Assembly (NCBI RefSeq): GCF_008935055.1
Contig: NZ_CP043028.1
Location: 3,068,501-3,132,500, forward strand
Reading direction: 5' to 3'
Source: Pseudobutyrivibrio xylanivorans
Lineage (GTDB): Bacteria > Bacillota > Clostridia > Lachnospirales > Lachnospiraceae
Length of the DNA: 64,000 nt
The notes beneath the pieces were generated by a model. The model saw nothing but the letters and a program-made list of their open reading frames with translations, did no database searches and was not told the origin of the DNA. A program made the position numbers and the translations under genes. Positions 29,604 through 38,810 of this stretch are shown here, piece after piece. Positions within the stretch are counted from its first letter, which is position 1. Each line of letters starts with the position of its first letter.

Positions 29604-30936
29604 TAATCTGTGCCATCACTCGGACAACAGCTTCATTCGCCCCTTCATAACCTGCTGAAGCAGCCATTTCGTAGTAGGATAAAGCTGTCTCCAAATTCCT
29701 CTCAACCCCATATCCGTTTTCATAAAGAAAACCTAAATTTACCTGCGCAATAGGATAACCCTGTAATGCCGCAAGCTTCTGATAATAAACAGCAGATGCA
29801 AAATCAACATCTACGCCATATCCATTGTAATAAAGATAACCAATCTGATTTAATGCAGGAGCATAATTAAGGTCCGCTGCCTTAAGATAGAACTCCATAG
29901 CCTTCTCGTAATCCTTGTCAGCACCTATGCCATTCTCATACATCTGACCGATGTAATAGCTGGCCTTAGGTGAATTGTTGTCAGATGCTGTGGTGAAATA
30001 CTCAAGTGCAGTCTCTGGATTTGCCTCTACACCATAGCCCTTAACATACATAAGACCAATGGCAATATTTGAAAGATTAATTGCATCTCTATCGTTTAAT
30101 GCTGTGCTTGAAGACTTTGTAACTCTGTTGTAGTAATCAAAGGCCTTCTTATAGTCCTGAAGAACTCCGATACCCTTCTCATAGATATAGCCAAGATAAT
30201 AGCCACCATCCAAATCACCAGCCTGCTGTGCAACTGTAAGAAGATCAATTATCTGATCCAGCTCTGTTGGCTCAGCTTCCTCATCTGAATCTGTAGATTT
30301 ATCATCAGACTTCTTCTCAGTTTTAGCTGAGTCTGTCTTTGTTGCTACTGTCTTTGTTGTTACAGTCTTTGTTGTTTCAGCCTGGACAGTGCTTTTCTCA
30401 GTCTGCTCCTGAGAGTTCACAGATGACTCATCTGCTGTGTCCTCAAGACTCTCAGCCTCAGCCAATGCCTCGTAGTCTCCCTGGGCAAGCATAACTCTTG
30501 CAAGACCAACCTTTGCATTTACTGAACCATTCTCAATTGCTGTATTAAAAAGCTCTGCCGCTTTATCTAAGTCAACATCCACACCTGCACCTGTCAAATA
30601 AAAATAACCAAGTGCGCAGGTACCTTCAACATTTCCGGAATCTGAAGCCATCTGATACCAGGAAAGTGCCTCATAAAAATTCTGCTTGATATCCTCTGTG
30701 CCATATTCAAGACTTCGGCCAAGCATAACCTGAGCTTCAGTATCTCCCTCGTAGGCAAGAACCTCTAGCTCGCTGTAAGAAAGGATTGTATAGTCCTCAA
30801 CCTTCACATCATCAAATGCAACCTGCTCAGTAGTGGCCTGTTCCTCCTCAGTCTTTTCTTCCATTTCCTTAGAACAACCCATAAAAACTACTGCTGATGC
30901 GGCTATTAATAAAATCAAACGAAAATTTCGTTTCAT
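29590..30936 (-). CDS. Sel1-like (TPR-type) repeat lipoprotein
   Basis: A 448-residue lipoprotein (lipobox VVFMGC, Cys21). Several Sel1-like repeats of about 36 residues (pattern A..YY.L..MYENGIGADKDYEKAMEYY) form two blocks of alpha-solenoid around a low-complexity linker rich in Thr, Lys, Ser and Asp (about residues 150-225). Such proteins are scaffolds for protein contacts. GGAGG lies 5 nt before the ATG at 30936. Its end overlaps the CapA-like gene, suggesting one functional unit on the outer face of the membrane. Confidence 0.88.
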   Translation of the reverse strand: MKRNFRLILLIAASAVVFMGCSKEMEEKTEEEQATTEQVAFDDVKVEDYTILSYSELEVLAYEGDTEAQVMLGRSLEYGTEDIKQNFYEALSWYQMASDSGNVEGTCALGYFYLTGAGVDVDLDKAAELFNTAIENGSVNAKVGLARVMLAQGDYEALAEAESLEDTADESSVNSQEQTEKSTVQAETTKTVTTKTVATKTDSAKTEKKSDDKSTDSDEEAEPTELDQIIDLLTVAQQAGDLDGGYYLGYIYEKGIGVLQDYKKAFDYYNRVTKSSSTALNDRDAINLSNIAIGLMYVKGYGVEANPETALEYFTTASDNNSPKASYYIGQMYENGIGADKDYEKAMEFYLKAADLNYAPALNQIGYLYYNGYGVDVDFASAVYYQKLAALQGYPIAQVNLGFLYENGYGVERNLETALSYYEMAASAGYEGANEAVVRVMAQINEEM

Positions 30937-31016
30937 AATACCTCCAATTTCGATGGTATAACTCAGTCCATCAGCGCAAATTATATCATAAAAATATGGC
31001 AAATAAAATAAAAATA

Positions 31017-31038
31017 GCGCACCAGATAACTGGTGCGC
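31017..31038 (-). terminator. tpiA terminator
   Basis: A perfect 9-bp stem GCGCACCAG/CTGGTGCGC with a tetraloop, followed on the minus strand by TATTTTTATTTT. It ends the gap-pgk-tpiA block. Confidence 0.92.
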
Positions 31039-31112
31039 ATGTAAAACTTTAGGAGTTTTTCTTACTTATAATTGACAATTTTAACAAAGTCATTAATAAA
31101 ACCCACAGAATA

Positions 31113-31859
31113 TTAAGCGTTAACAATCTTACCAAAGTCTGGCTTAAGTGAAGCACCACCGATAAGACCGCCATCGATGTTTGGCTTGCTAAGAAGCTCA
31201 GCAGCGTTTGAAGCGTTCATAGATCCGCCGTACTGAATACGAACAGCCTCTGCTGTAGCATCATCATAAAGCTTAGCGATAAGCTCACGGATGAATGCGC
31301 AAACCTCTTCAGCCTGATCAGCTGTAGCTGTCTCACCTGTACCGATAGCCCAGATTGGCTCGTAAGCGATAACAAGGTTCTTTACCTGGTCAGCTGTAAC
31401 ACCTGAAAGATCCCAAGTGATCTGACGCTCGATCCACTCCTTGTATGTGTCAGCCTTGCGAAGTGCAAGAGACTCACCACAGCAAAGAATTGGTGTAAGA
31501 CCAGCAGCGAATGCCTTCTTAACCTTTGCATTGATAAGGATATCGTTCTCACCGAAGATATCTCTTCTCTCTGAGTGTCCCATGATAACGTACTTAACAC
31601 CAGCGTCTACAAGCATAGGAGCTGAAATCTCGCCTGTGAAAGCACCCTTATCCTCGATGTAGAAGTTCTCAGCACCAACGTTTACGTTTGTGCCCTTAAC
31701 AGCCTCTACTACAGGAACGATGTCGATTGCAGGTACGCAGTAAACTACGTCTACATCATCGTTCTTTACTAAATCCTTAAGCTCAGCAACAAGCTTTACA
31801 GCCTCAGAAGGTGTCATATTCATCTTCCAGTTGCCGGCAATAATTCTTCTTCTTGCCAT
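31113..31859 (-). CDS. tpiA: Triose-phosphate isomerase
   Basis: Interconverts dihydroxyacetone phosphate and glyceraldehyde 3-phosphate. The 248-residue TIM barrel has all catalytic residues: N10 and K12 in GNWKMN, H95 in MGHSERR and E167 in [16 protein letters not shown] precedes the ATG. It is the last gene of the gap-pgk-tpiA glycolytic block; a 287-nt gap carrying two long hairpins separates it from pgk. Confidence 0.98.
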   Translation of the reverse strand: MARRRIIAGNWKMNMTPSEAVKLVAELKDLVKNDDVDVVYCVPAIDIVPVVEAVKGTNVNVGAENFYIEDKGAFTGEISAPMLVDAGVKYVIMGHSERRDIFGENDILINAKVKKAFAAGLTPILCCGESLALRKADTYKEWIERQITWDLSGVTADQVKNLVIAYEPIWAIGTGETATADQAEEVCAFIRELIAKLYDDATAEAVRIQYGGSMNASNAAELLSKPNIDGGLIGGASLKPDFGKIVNA

Positions 31860-31901
31860 AATTTACCTCTTTTCTCGCCTATCCCCTTCTGAATAACACA
31901 C

Positions 31902-32003
31902 ACTCTATCAGACACGCTTTCGCTCTTATTCGCTCGTTGCCCTACATAAGATGCCACTTCGTGCCATCTAAGTAGGGACGGCTCATCAAGGTCTGATATG
32001 AGT
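31902..32003. repeat. R1b-type long nested hairpin (pgk-tpiA gap)
   Basis: Outer stem ACTC.TATCAGAC (31902-31913) with GTCTGATATGAGT (31991-32003). Inner stem CCCTAC..AGATG with CATCT..GTAGGG around a short TTCG apex. The single-stranded link ACGCTTTCGCTCTT after the outer stem recurs as ACGCTCTCGCTCTT in the ispF-cysS gap, although the stems differ. Confidence 0.7.
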
Positions 32004-32056
32004 ATGTTTTATTCCTTCGGGACTAGGCTACTTTAAGTATTATTTTAAAAATTTGG

Positions 32057-32138
32057 ATTTTGCTTTAGTACAAGGCAGCAAATGCGACGCTGTACTATGT
32101 ACTGCGAGACATTTGCTAACGCAGTAATCAAGCAAAAT
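32057..32138. repeat. Second long hairpin in the pgk-tpiA gap (R4)
   Basis: Stem ATTTTGCTT (32057-32065) with AAGCAAAAT (32130-32138), then GCAAATG with CATTTGC and an apical palindrome GTACATAGTAC (minus strand). It ends 8 nt before the pgk stop codon, so it is the first structure after pgk. Confidence 0.6.
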
Positions 32139-32146
32139 ACGGATTT

Positions 32147-33370
32147 TTATTTGTCGTCTGCTGCGTAAACGCCTGGAAGCTCCTTACCCTCAAGGAACTC
32201 AAGAGAAGCTCCACCACCTGTAGAGATGTGACTCATCTTGTCAGCGAATCCCATCTGGTTAACAGCTGCTGCCGAATCACCACCACCGATGATTGTTGTA
32301 GCATCTGTCTCAGCAAGTGCCTTAGCAACTGCCTCTGTACCTACAGCAAGTGCTGGGTTCTCGAAAAGACCCATTGGTCCGTTCCAAAGAACTGTCTTAG
32401 CTGTCTTAACCTTCTCAGAGAAAAGAGCAACTGTCTTAGGTCCGATATCGCAACCCTCTCTGTCAGCTGGCATGTTCTCTGTATCGTATGTAATGCACTC
32501 TACTGGAGCATCGATTGGATCTGGGAACTCAGCGATTGTTACAGCATCGAGTGGAAGAAGGATTTCCTTACCCATGCTCTTTGCCTTCTCAAGCATCTCC
32601 TTGCAGTAATCAAGCTTAGAATCATCGCAAAGTGATGTACCGATTTCGTATCCCATAGCCTTCTGGAATGTGTAAGACATACCACCACCGATGATGAGTG
32701 TGTCACACTTCTCAAGAAGGTTGTTGATAACGTTGAGCTTATCAGCTACCTTTGCACCACCAAGAATTGCTACGAATGGACGTACTGGATTCTCAACAGC
32801 GTTGCCAAGGAAGTCGATTTCCTTCTGCATAAGGTATCCAACTACGTTAGAACCACCCTTAGCTGTGATGAACTTTGTAACACCAGCTACAGAAGCGTGT
32901 GCTCTGTGTGATGAACCAAAAGCGTCACATACATAATCATCAGCAAGATCAGCAAGCTCCTTAGAGAAAGCCTCACCGTTCTTTGTCTCTTCCTCGCCAC
33001 GGAAACGAGTATTCTGAAGAAGAACTACATCTCCCTCGTTCATAGCCTCAACTGCCTTTGTAGCAGCCTCGCCTGTTACGTTGTAATCAGCTACGAATGT
33101 AACTTCCTTGCCAAGCTTCTCAGAAAGACGCTTTGCTACTGGAGCAAGTGACTCGCCCTCGTTAGGACCATTCTTAACCTTTCCAAGGTGTGAGCAAAGG
33201 ATAACCTTTCCACCATCAGCAATAAGCTTCTGGATTGTTGGAAGAGCTGCACGGATACGAGTATCATCTGTAATCTCGCCAGCCTTAAGTGGTACGTTGA
33301 AATCACAACGAACAAGAACGCGACGGCCCTTTACGTTGATGTCATCAACTGTCTTCTTGTTTAATGCCAT
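32147..33370 (-). CDS. pgk: Phosphoglycerate kinase
   Basis: Transfers phosphate from 1,3-bisphosphoglycerate to ADP. The 407-residue enzyme starts [20 protein letters not shown] and contains RCDFNVPL, the GGAKVADK loop and the C-terminal GGGDSAAAV nucleotide motif. ATG at 33370 follows AAGGAGG; an upstream in-frame TTG is not used. A 250-nt gap with an R1 hairpin and the gap terminator separates it from gap, so pgk expression may be set partly by read-through. Confidence 0.98.
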   Translation of the reverse strand: MALNKKTVDDINVKGRRVLVRCDFNVPLKAGEITDDTRIRAALPTIQKLIADGGKVILCSHLGKVKNGPNEGESLAPVAKRLSEKLGKEVTFVADYNVTGEAATKAVEAMNEGDVVLLQNTRFRGEEETKNGEAFSKELADLADDYVCDAFGSSHRAHASVAGVTKFITAKGGSNVVGYLMQKEIDFLGNAVENPVRPFVAILGGAKVADKLNVINNLLEKCDTLIIGGGMSYTFQKAMGYEIGTSLCDDSKLDYCKEMLEKAKSMGKEILLPLDAVTIAEFPDPIDAPVECITYDTENMPADREGCDIGPKTVALFSEKVKTAKTVLWNGPMGLFENPALAVGTEAVAKALAETDATTIIGGGDSAAAVNQMGFADKMSHISTGGGASLEFLEGKELPGVYAADDK

Positions 33371-33393
33371 TATTCTATTCCTCCTTAATAAAT

Positions 33394-33545
33394 CCAAGTC
33401 CGCCAGTTACGGTCACAAGCCTTAGAATCCGTCGGTTACGCCTACAAGCCATAGATATCTCCGCTCAACGACATGTTTCGCTTGAGATACCTATGAGCTT
33501 GATGGCTACCGACTCATTGCAAGCTTGTTACCTACTAGCTCACTT
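33394..33545. repeat. R1-family intercistronic long hairpin (gap-pgk gap)
   Basis: The 83-nt core (33431-33513) is bounded by GTCGGT and ACCGAC. It has the family constants TACGCCTACAAGC on the left and AGCTTGATGGCTA on the right, a variable stem CATAG..TATCTC with GAGATA..CTATG, and an apex CGCTCAACGACATGTTTCGCTT-like segment. The core matches the complement of 45935-46017 at 82 of 83 positions. An outer layer repeats the ACAAGC/GCTTGT pairing. Confidence 0.8.
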
Positions 33546-33562
33546 AAATATCTAAAATAAAA

Positions 33563-33592
33563 AGGGGTTCGGTCCATAAGGACCGGACCCCT
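33563..33592 (-). terminator. gap terminator
   Basis: A 13-bp stem AGGGGTTCGGTCC (33563-33575) with GGACCGGACCCCT (33580-33592), one wobble pair, tetraloop, followed on the minus strand by TTTTTATTTT. It lies 28 nt past the gap stop. Confidence 0.93.
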
Positions 33593-33620
33593 AAAAAAGT
33601 CGTTAAATTCGATAGACGAA

Positions 33621-34637
33621 TTAAGCTAACTCTGAGAAGTACTTGATTGTACGTACCATCTGAGATGTGTAGCTGTTCTCGTTATCATACCAAGAAACAA
33701 CCTGTACCTCGTACTGATCATCAGAAACCTTAGAAACCATTGTCTGTGTAGCATCGAAGAGAGAACCAAATCTCATACCTACGATATCTGAAGAAACGAT
33801 TTCATCCTCGTTGTAACCGAATGACTCGTTAGCTGCTGCCTTCATAGCTGCGTTGATACCCTCAACTGTAACATCAGCCTTGTTTACAACTGCTGTAAGG
33901 ATTGTTGTAGAACCTGTTGGTGTAGGAACACGCTGAGCAGATCCGATAAGCTTTCCGTTAAGCTCTGGGATAACAAGACCGATAGCCTTTGCTGCACCTG
34001 TTGAGTTAGGAACGATGTTAACTGCTGCTGCACGTGAACGACGAAGATCACCCTTTCTCTGTGGGCCATCAAGTGTCATCTGATCACCTGTGTAAGCGTG
34101 GATTGTTACCATGATACCAGACTGGATTGGAGCGTACTTGTTAAGTGCGTCAGCCATAGGTGCTAAGCAGTTTGTTGTACATGAAGCTGCTGAAATGATT
34201 GTATCAGAAGCCTTAAGTGTCTCATGGTTTGTATTGTAAACGATTGTAGGAAGATCGTTTCCTGCTGGGGCAGAAATAACAACCTTTCTAGCACCTGCAT
34301 TGATATGAGCCTGTGCCTTTTCCTTTGATGTGTAGAATCCTGAGCACTCAAGAACTACATCAACCTTAAGCTCACCCCATGGGCAATTGTTTGCATCTGG
34401 GAATGCGTAGATTTTGATTTCCTTACCGCAAACGATGATTGAATCGTCTGTGCATGAAACCTCATCTGCATGCTCGTACTTTCCCTGTGATGAATCATAC
34501 TTTAAAAGATGTGCTAACATCTTTGGGCTAGTTAAGTCGTTGATTGCTACTACTTCGTAACCTTCTGCGCCGAACATCTGACGGAATGCAAGACGTCCGA
34601 TACGGCCAAAACCGTTGATTGCTACTCTTACTGCCAT
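33621..34637 (-). CDS. gap: Glyceraldehyde-3-phosphate dehydrogenase
   Basis: Oxidises glyceraldehyde 3-phosphate to 1,3-bisphosphoglycerate with NAD+. The 338-residue enzyme has the Rossmann start INGFGRIGR and the catalytic cysteine in [12 protein letters not shown] (C153). AGGAGG precedes the ATG. A strong terminator follows, so this gene heads the glycolytic block and is probably expressed far above pgk and tpiA. Conserved and intact. Confidence 0.98.
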   Translation of the reverse strand: MAVRVAINGFGRIGRLAFRQMFGAEGYEVVAINDLTSPKMLAHLLKYDSSQGKYEHADEVSCTDDSIIVCGKEIKIYAFPDANNCPWGELKVDVVLECSGFYTSKEKAQAHINAGARKVVISAPAGNDLPTIVYNTNHETLKASDTIISAASCTTNCLAPMADALNKYAPIQSGIMVTIHAYTGDQMTLDGPQRKGDLRRSRAAAVNIVPNSTGAAKAIGLVIPELNGKLIGSAQRVPTPTGSTTILTAVVNKADVTVEGINAAMKAAANESFGYNEDEIVSSDIVGMRFGSLFDATQTMVSKVSDDQYEVQVVSWYDNENSYTSQMVRTIKYFSELA

Positions 34638-34877
34638 TTTTAAATCCTCCTAAAGATTCTTTTAAAAAATTTTTTCTGAGGCACTCTCAAAAAAGCGCCC
34701 CGTATGTACTACATTTTAAACAAAACCAATTTCAAATTCAACCCCAAAATCAAATATTGTTAAAATTTTCTCAAACTCGTGCATTTTATTATATATTCGC
34801 TAGTTTTACCCTTTTTGTTGTGTTAAAATAATGGCTAATTTCAGACAAGTCATATTATTCAGAAAGGAATCTTAGAA
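34638..34877. promoter_or_regulatory. Divergent promoter region between gap and the PHP gene
   Basis: A 240-nt A+T-rich stretch serving two divergent genes, with AGGAGG for gap at its left end and GAAAGGAAT for the PHP gene at its right end. The gap leader carries AAAAAATTTTTT. I could not fix promoter hexamers with confidence. Confidence 0.5.
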
Positions 34878-35684
34878 ATGTTTTGGGATAATCACATGCA
34901 CACGAACTTTTCCGGAGACTCTGACGCAGCGCCAATCGATATGATAAAGGCTGCAAAGGCGAAAGGTCTTAGAGGAATTACTTTTACTGACCATTTAGAT
35001 TTAGGTTATCCGGAGGAATACGGTTTCTTCGATTTAGATTTAGGAAACTACTATCCTACTCATCATAAGCTTGCAATTGAAAATTCCGATGAGGATTTTA
35101 CTGTTCTTACAGGGCTTGAGGTTGGACTTCAGCCATGGGCAAGAGACGAGAACGAGAAAATTGTTTCAGACCATCCTTATGATTTTATTATAGGAAGCAC
35201 TCATCTGATTGATAAACTTGACCCTTATTTTGAATCCAGTTGGGAAGGAATCACTCCTGCTAACTTGATGAAAAGATACTACGAGTGTGTTTACGAAAAT
35301 ATTACCAGGTTCAACAATTTCGATACTGTCGGGCATTTGGACTACGCTTTCCGCTACGCCAAGAATACGGATGTAAAGAACAATTCCTACGAACCCTATA
35401 AAGATATTGTCGATGAAATTCTAAAGCACATTATCAAGAAAGATAAAGCGTTGGAAATAAACACCTCCGGTCTTCGAAAGGGAATGAATTATCCAAACCC
35501 TCACAAGGATATTGTAAAGCGCTACAAAGAGCTTGGTGGCAAGCTTATCACCCTCGGTGCAGATGCTCACAAGCCTGAAGATATAGCCGCTGATTTTGAT
35601 TTCCTTCCAGATTTCATGAAGGACTGCGGTTTCAATGAATATGTTGTTTTCAAAAACAGAAAGCCTGAGGCCTATCCTATTTAG
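34878..35684 (+). CDS. PHP-family phosphatase (histidinol-phosphatase HisJ-like)
   Basis: A 268-residue PHP-domain metalloenzyme. Metal ligands are visible in DNHMHTNFSGD (H6, H8), FTDHLD (H39), a Glu in LTGLEVGLQ, GSTH and a C-terminal GADAH. The family includes HisJ histidinol-phosphatase, the last phosphatase step in histidine synthesis in Firmicutes. No other his genes are near, so a general phosphatase role is possible. It is transcribed alone and ends at a terminator whose stem contains its own stop codon. Confidence 0.85.
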   Translation: MFWDNHMHTNFSGDSDAAPIDMIKAAKAKGLRGITFTDHLDLGYPEEYGFFDLDLGNYYPTHHKLAIENSDEDFTVLTGLEVGLQPWARDENEKIVSDHPYDFIIGSTHLIDKLDPYFESSWEGITPANLMKRYYECVYENITRFNNFDTVGHLDYAFRYAKNTDVKNNSYEPYKDIVDEILKHIIKKDKALEINTSGLRKGMNYPNPHKDIVKRYKELGGKLITLGADAHKPEDIAADFDFLPDFMKDCGFNEYVVFKNRKPEAYPI

Positions 35685-35700
35685 GATATGTCCCAGGCTT
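35661..35700. terminator. Convergent terminator between the PHP gene and the aroQ-aroK fusion
   Basis: An imperfect long stem: AAGCCTGaGG and CCTATCCTA (35661-35679) pair with TAGGATAtgtCCcAGGCTT (ending 35700), followed by TTCTTCC on the plus strand. The stem includes the PHP stop codon and can serve both convergent genes. Confidence 0.8.
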
Positions 35701-35726
35701 TTCTTCCCTATATCTGTTCCCTGTTT

Positions 35727-36518
35727 TTATTTGTTTTCAGCATCAAATTTCAAAAGAGCATTTACAAGCTCCTCGCATATTTCCAATTCTGTCTTATTAT
35801 CTGTTTCTATGATAATATCAGCAGCTGCTACATATTTCTCACGACGCTTCAGCATCAGCTCCTCAATAAATTCAACATTCTTATTATTCTCAATAAGAGG
35901 TCTGTCATGGCTGTCCTTTACTCTTTCAAGAATAGTCTCTGGCTTTGCTGTAAGAAGTACAACTCGTCCGTTCTTCTTCATCTCAACCACATTGCACTCT
36001 CTCATTGGAGTACCACCGCCGCAGGAAATAACTACATTGTGTTTAGTCTGCATCTCCTTCAGAAGATTAGTCTCCGCATTTCTGAAATGCTCCTCGCCGT
36101 ACACTTCAAAAATGTCTGAAATGCTCATCCCCTCTCTGTCGGAAATAACCTGATCCATCTCAACAACATCCATGGCAAAACAGGTGCTTAGGAAGTCTGA
36201 AATTGTAGTCTTGCCTGCCCCCATAAAACCAATCAGTACAATATTGTAATTGAACAGGTGACGCGCCTGAATTCTCTTTGAATTTTCTACAATACTCTTA
36301 AAAACATTCTGTACTTCCTTGCCGTGACGCTTTCCCTCAAGCCTTTCTGAAAGCCATTTATCCCTCTTCTCATCCTGCTCAGGCTGAAGAATCTGAAGGC
36401 CCTTAGCCTCCTTATATGCCATAATCTCCTCAACGATGCTATTTCTCATCAGAAGAGCATTAAGAATTATCTCATCATTTTGACGTAGGTGTTCACGTAG
36501 TATTTTAAGCTGGTCCAT
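35727..36518 (-). CDS. Chorismate mutase-shikimate kinase fusion
   Basis: A 263-residue bifunctional protein. Residues 1-85 form an AroQ-type all-helical chorismate mutase domain (MDQLKILREHLRQNDEIIL, MRNSIVEEIMAYK). From 92 on there is an AroK domain with P-loop GFMGAGKTT (97-105), shikimate-binding Asp in EMDQVIS and the CGGGTPMR loop. It joins an early (shikimate phosphorylation) and a late (prephenate formation) step of aromatic synthesis. AAAGGAG before the ATG at 36518 fixes the start. CACTTTAGTACTTTAAA lies upstream. It may be constitutive and biosynthetic, separate from the catabolic-looking shikimate cluster beside it. Confidence 0.9.
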   Translation of the reverse strand: MDQLKILREHLRQNDEIILNALLMRNSIVEEIMAYKEAKGLQILQPEQDEKRDKWLSERLEGKRHGKEVQNVFKSIVENSKRIQARHLFNYNIVLIGFMGAGKTTISDFLSTCFAMDVVEMDQVISDREGMSISDIFEVYGEEHFRNAETNLLKEMQTKHNVVISCGGGTPMRECNVVEMKKNGRVVLLTAKPETILERVKDSHDRPLIENNKNVEFIEELMLKRREKYVAAADIIIETDNKTELEICEELVNALLKFDAENK

Positions 36519-36617
36519 TACATCTTCTCCTTTTAATCTGGTTCTTGAAGTGCAAGACACTTCTATTTTCTAATCACTTTAGTACTTTAAATTGTAACAC
36601 TAATATTAACAAAAAAA

Positions 36618-36652
36618 CAGACAGATTGAAACCTAAAATTTCAACCTGTCTG
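36618..36652 (-). terminator. Terminator of the OYE-type reductase gene
   Basis: A stem CAGACAGaTTGAAA (36618-36631) with TTTCAAcCTGTCTG (36639-36652), one mismatch, 7-nt loop, followed on the minus strand by a run of seven T. Confidence 0.92.
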
Positions 36653-36672
36653 CAATTATTTTAGACTAAATC

Positions 36673-38673
36673 TTAAAGAAAGTCATGTCTCTCAAGAACC
36701 TTGATGATATCACGTCCCTCTTCTGTACCCTCTATGATACGACGTGCGCGTTTAGAATCACCAATGTTGTAAATCTCAACATCTGTATCAGCAAATGCCT
36801 CCTCAAGGTCATTGATGATAGGTGTGTTAGCTCTCATACCAAGGCATACGAAACCATAATCGAAGTCAATGTTCTCGATGTTGCCCTCTGGAGTCTTAAC
36901 GATAAACTTGTCGTTGCAAACCTCCTGAAGAGCTGTGTTTGTCATCTGACGAACATTGTACTTCTTCATCTTTGCAGCTGTATCGCACTTTGTAATAGGA
37001 TCAAGACCATTACCAATGATTGGAAGCATCTCGATGATAGTAACCTCGCAACCTCTCTCTGTAAAGAATTCCATTACATCAAGACCTACGGCGCCACCAC
37101 CAACTACAGCAACCTTCTTACCCTTCATATCCTCTGGGTAATCATTGATTCTCTCAATCATCTTGATAACTGTAGCAACATTTGAATCATCCTTATCAAC
37201 AAGATCCATAAGACCTGTGATTGGAGGAAGTGTTGGGTTTGAACCTGTTGCATTTACAATGATATCAGGCTTGAATCCCTTAACCTGCTCTACTGTTGTA
37301 TCATTATTTGTAAAGATGAAAAGATTCTTAAGCTTTCTAGCACGATTAATCATATATGTAGGGAAGTCTGCAAGTCTCTTCTTATCAGGAATCTTTGAAA
37401 TCTGTACAGAAAGACCACCGAGCTCACTCTTCTTCTCGAGAAGGAATGTTGTACATCCAACCTCTGCTGCTGTACATGCAGCCTCAAGACCAGCAGTACC
37501 ACCACCTACTACAACAACGTTGCATGGCTTGTTAATCTTTCTCTTATAGTACTCATCATTTGCATTAACTGCAGGATTAACTGTACATCTGATTGGAATG
37601 TTAAGACCAATTCTGTGGCCAGCACAACCTACGTTACATGAGATACACTTTCTAAGCTCGTCTTCTCTATTAAACTCTACCTTGTTTACCCAAGCTGGAT
37701 CTGCGATAAGTCCACGACCCATACCGATAAGATCTGCTTCACCCTTTTCAAGGATTTCCTCAGCGACCTTAGGATCACGAATATTCCCCATTGTTACACA
37801 TGGCTTGCCATACTTTTCCTTAACAGCCTTTGCCATGTATGATCTCCATCCATCTGGAAGATAGTTTGCATCAATCTGGTACTGGATAGAGCCATTAAGA
37901 CCAGCTGAAACATCAAATACATCAACCTCTTCCTGGAAATACTGAAGATAATCAAGTGTATCCTCAAGTGTATTGCCACCTTCCATAAACTCTTCTGCAG
38001 AAATACGAACGAAGATTGGGAAGAATGGTCCTACCTGCTTTCTTACCTCTTCGATAACAAGCTTTGCAAAACGAGCACGGTTTTCAGCAGAGCCGCCGAA
38101 CTCATCAGTACGCTTATTAGTTGTAGGTGAAAGGAACTGGCTAAGAAGGTATGAATGACCTGCATGAATCTCAACACAGTCAAAACCTGCAGTCTGAGCA
38201 CGCTTTGCAGCCTCACCATACTTCTTTACGATTTCATAAATCTCTTCCTTCTCAAGTGGACGTGGAATCTCTCCGCCAGCCTTTGAAGGGATATCTGATG
38301 CAGAAACTGGCTGCATTCCTGTACGAGCAGAAACAGCAGATGCACCTGCATGGTTAATCTGAATACCTACGCAAGCACCATGTTTGTGCATTCTCTCAGT
38401 AAAATACCATAAACGTGGGATGTAATTATCATGATCAATTCTAAGCTGGGTTGTACCATTTGAACCCTGTGGTGAGAATACACTGGCATTCTCTACCATT
38501 AAAAGACCTGTGCCGCCCTTGGCACGCTGCTCATAATAATCGATATGCACGAAAGTCATCTCACCATTCTGATCACCATAGTTTGTTCCCATTGGTGTCA
38601 TCATGATACGATTCTTCAGTGTCATACGACGGATTGTGAGTGGTTCAAAAATGTGTGGATACTTATTTCTCAT
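36673..38673 (-). CDS. OYE-type NADH:flavin oxidoreductase (FMN/4Fe-4S/FAD, 2-enoate or dienoyl reductase family)
   Basis: A 666-residue enzyme of the FadH/enoate reductase/BaiCD family. The N-terminal TIM barrel (1-340) binds FMN (MTPMGTNYG, VEIHAGHSYLLSQFLSP). A 4Fe-4S motif CISCNVGC plus a later Cys in IRCTVNP follows near 345-367. The C-terminal half has two Rossmann folds, VVVGGGTAGLEAA (FAD) and VAVVGGGAVGLDV (NADH). These enzymes reduce activated C=C bonds anaerobically. Its position beside a divergent LysR gene and shikimate/quinate genes suggests that it reduces an unsaturated cyclic acid from that path. A single-gene transcript with a strong terminator. Confidence 0.9.
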   Translation of the reverse strand: MRNKYPHIFEPLTIRRMTLKNRIMMTPMGTNYGDQNGEMTFVHIDYYEQRAKGGTGLLMVENASVFSPQGSNGTTQLRIDHDNYIPRLWYFTERMHKHGACVGIQINHAGASAVSARTGMQPVSASDIPSKAGGEIPRPLEKEEIYEIVKKYGEAAKRAQTAGFDCVEIHAGHSYLLSQFLSPTTNKRTDEFGGSAENRARFAKLVIEEVRKQVGPFFPIFVRISAEEFMEGGNTLEDTLDYLQYFQEEVDVFDVSAGLNGSIQYQIDANYLPDGWRSYMAKAVKEKYGKPCVTMGNIRDPKVAEEILEKGEADLIGMGRGLIADPAWVNKVEFNREDELRKCISCNVGCAGHRIGLNIPIRCTVNPAVNANDEYYKRKINKPCNVVVVGGGTAGLEAACTAAEVGCTTFLLEKKSELGGLSVQISKIPDKKRLADFPTYMINRARKLKNLFIFTNNDTTVEQVKGFKPDIIVNATGSNPTLPPITGLMDLVDKDDSNVATVIKMIERINDYPEDMKGKKVAVVGGGAVGLDVMEFFTERGCEVTIIEMLPIIGNGLDPITKCDTAAKMKKYNVRQMTNTALQEVCNDKFIVKTPEGNIENIDFDYGFVCLGMRANTPIINDLEEAFADTDVEIYNIGDSKRARRIIEGTEEGRDIIKVLERHDFL

Positions 38674-38734
38674 ATTAGACGCTCCTATTAAATAAACAAT
38701 TATTTATGTAGAGCTATTCAGAATTTAAAAAACA

Positions 38735-38777
38735 AAAGCGGGCATGCTTTTCCTTAAGGAAAGTATAATCCCGCTTT
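38735..38777 (-). terminator. LysR gene terminator
   Basis: AAAGCGGG (38735-38742) pairs with CCCGCTTT (38770-38777), with an inner stem CTTTTCCTT/AAGGAAAG, followed on the minus strand by TGTTTTTTAAA. It lies 34 nt past the LysR stop. Confidence 0.85.
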
Positions 38778-38810
38778 AACATATAAATCCAATACATTTT
38801 TTGTAAATCA

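Noticed and set aside
34878..35684. Firm naming of the PHP gene as hisJ/hisK
   Set aside because: The family fits, but no histidine-pathway neighbours are present and PHP phosphatases have other substrates, so no symbol was given.
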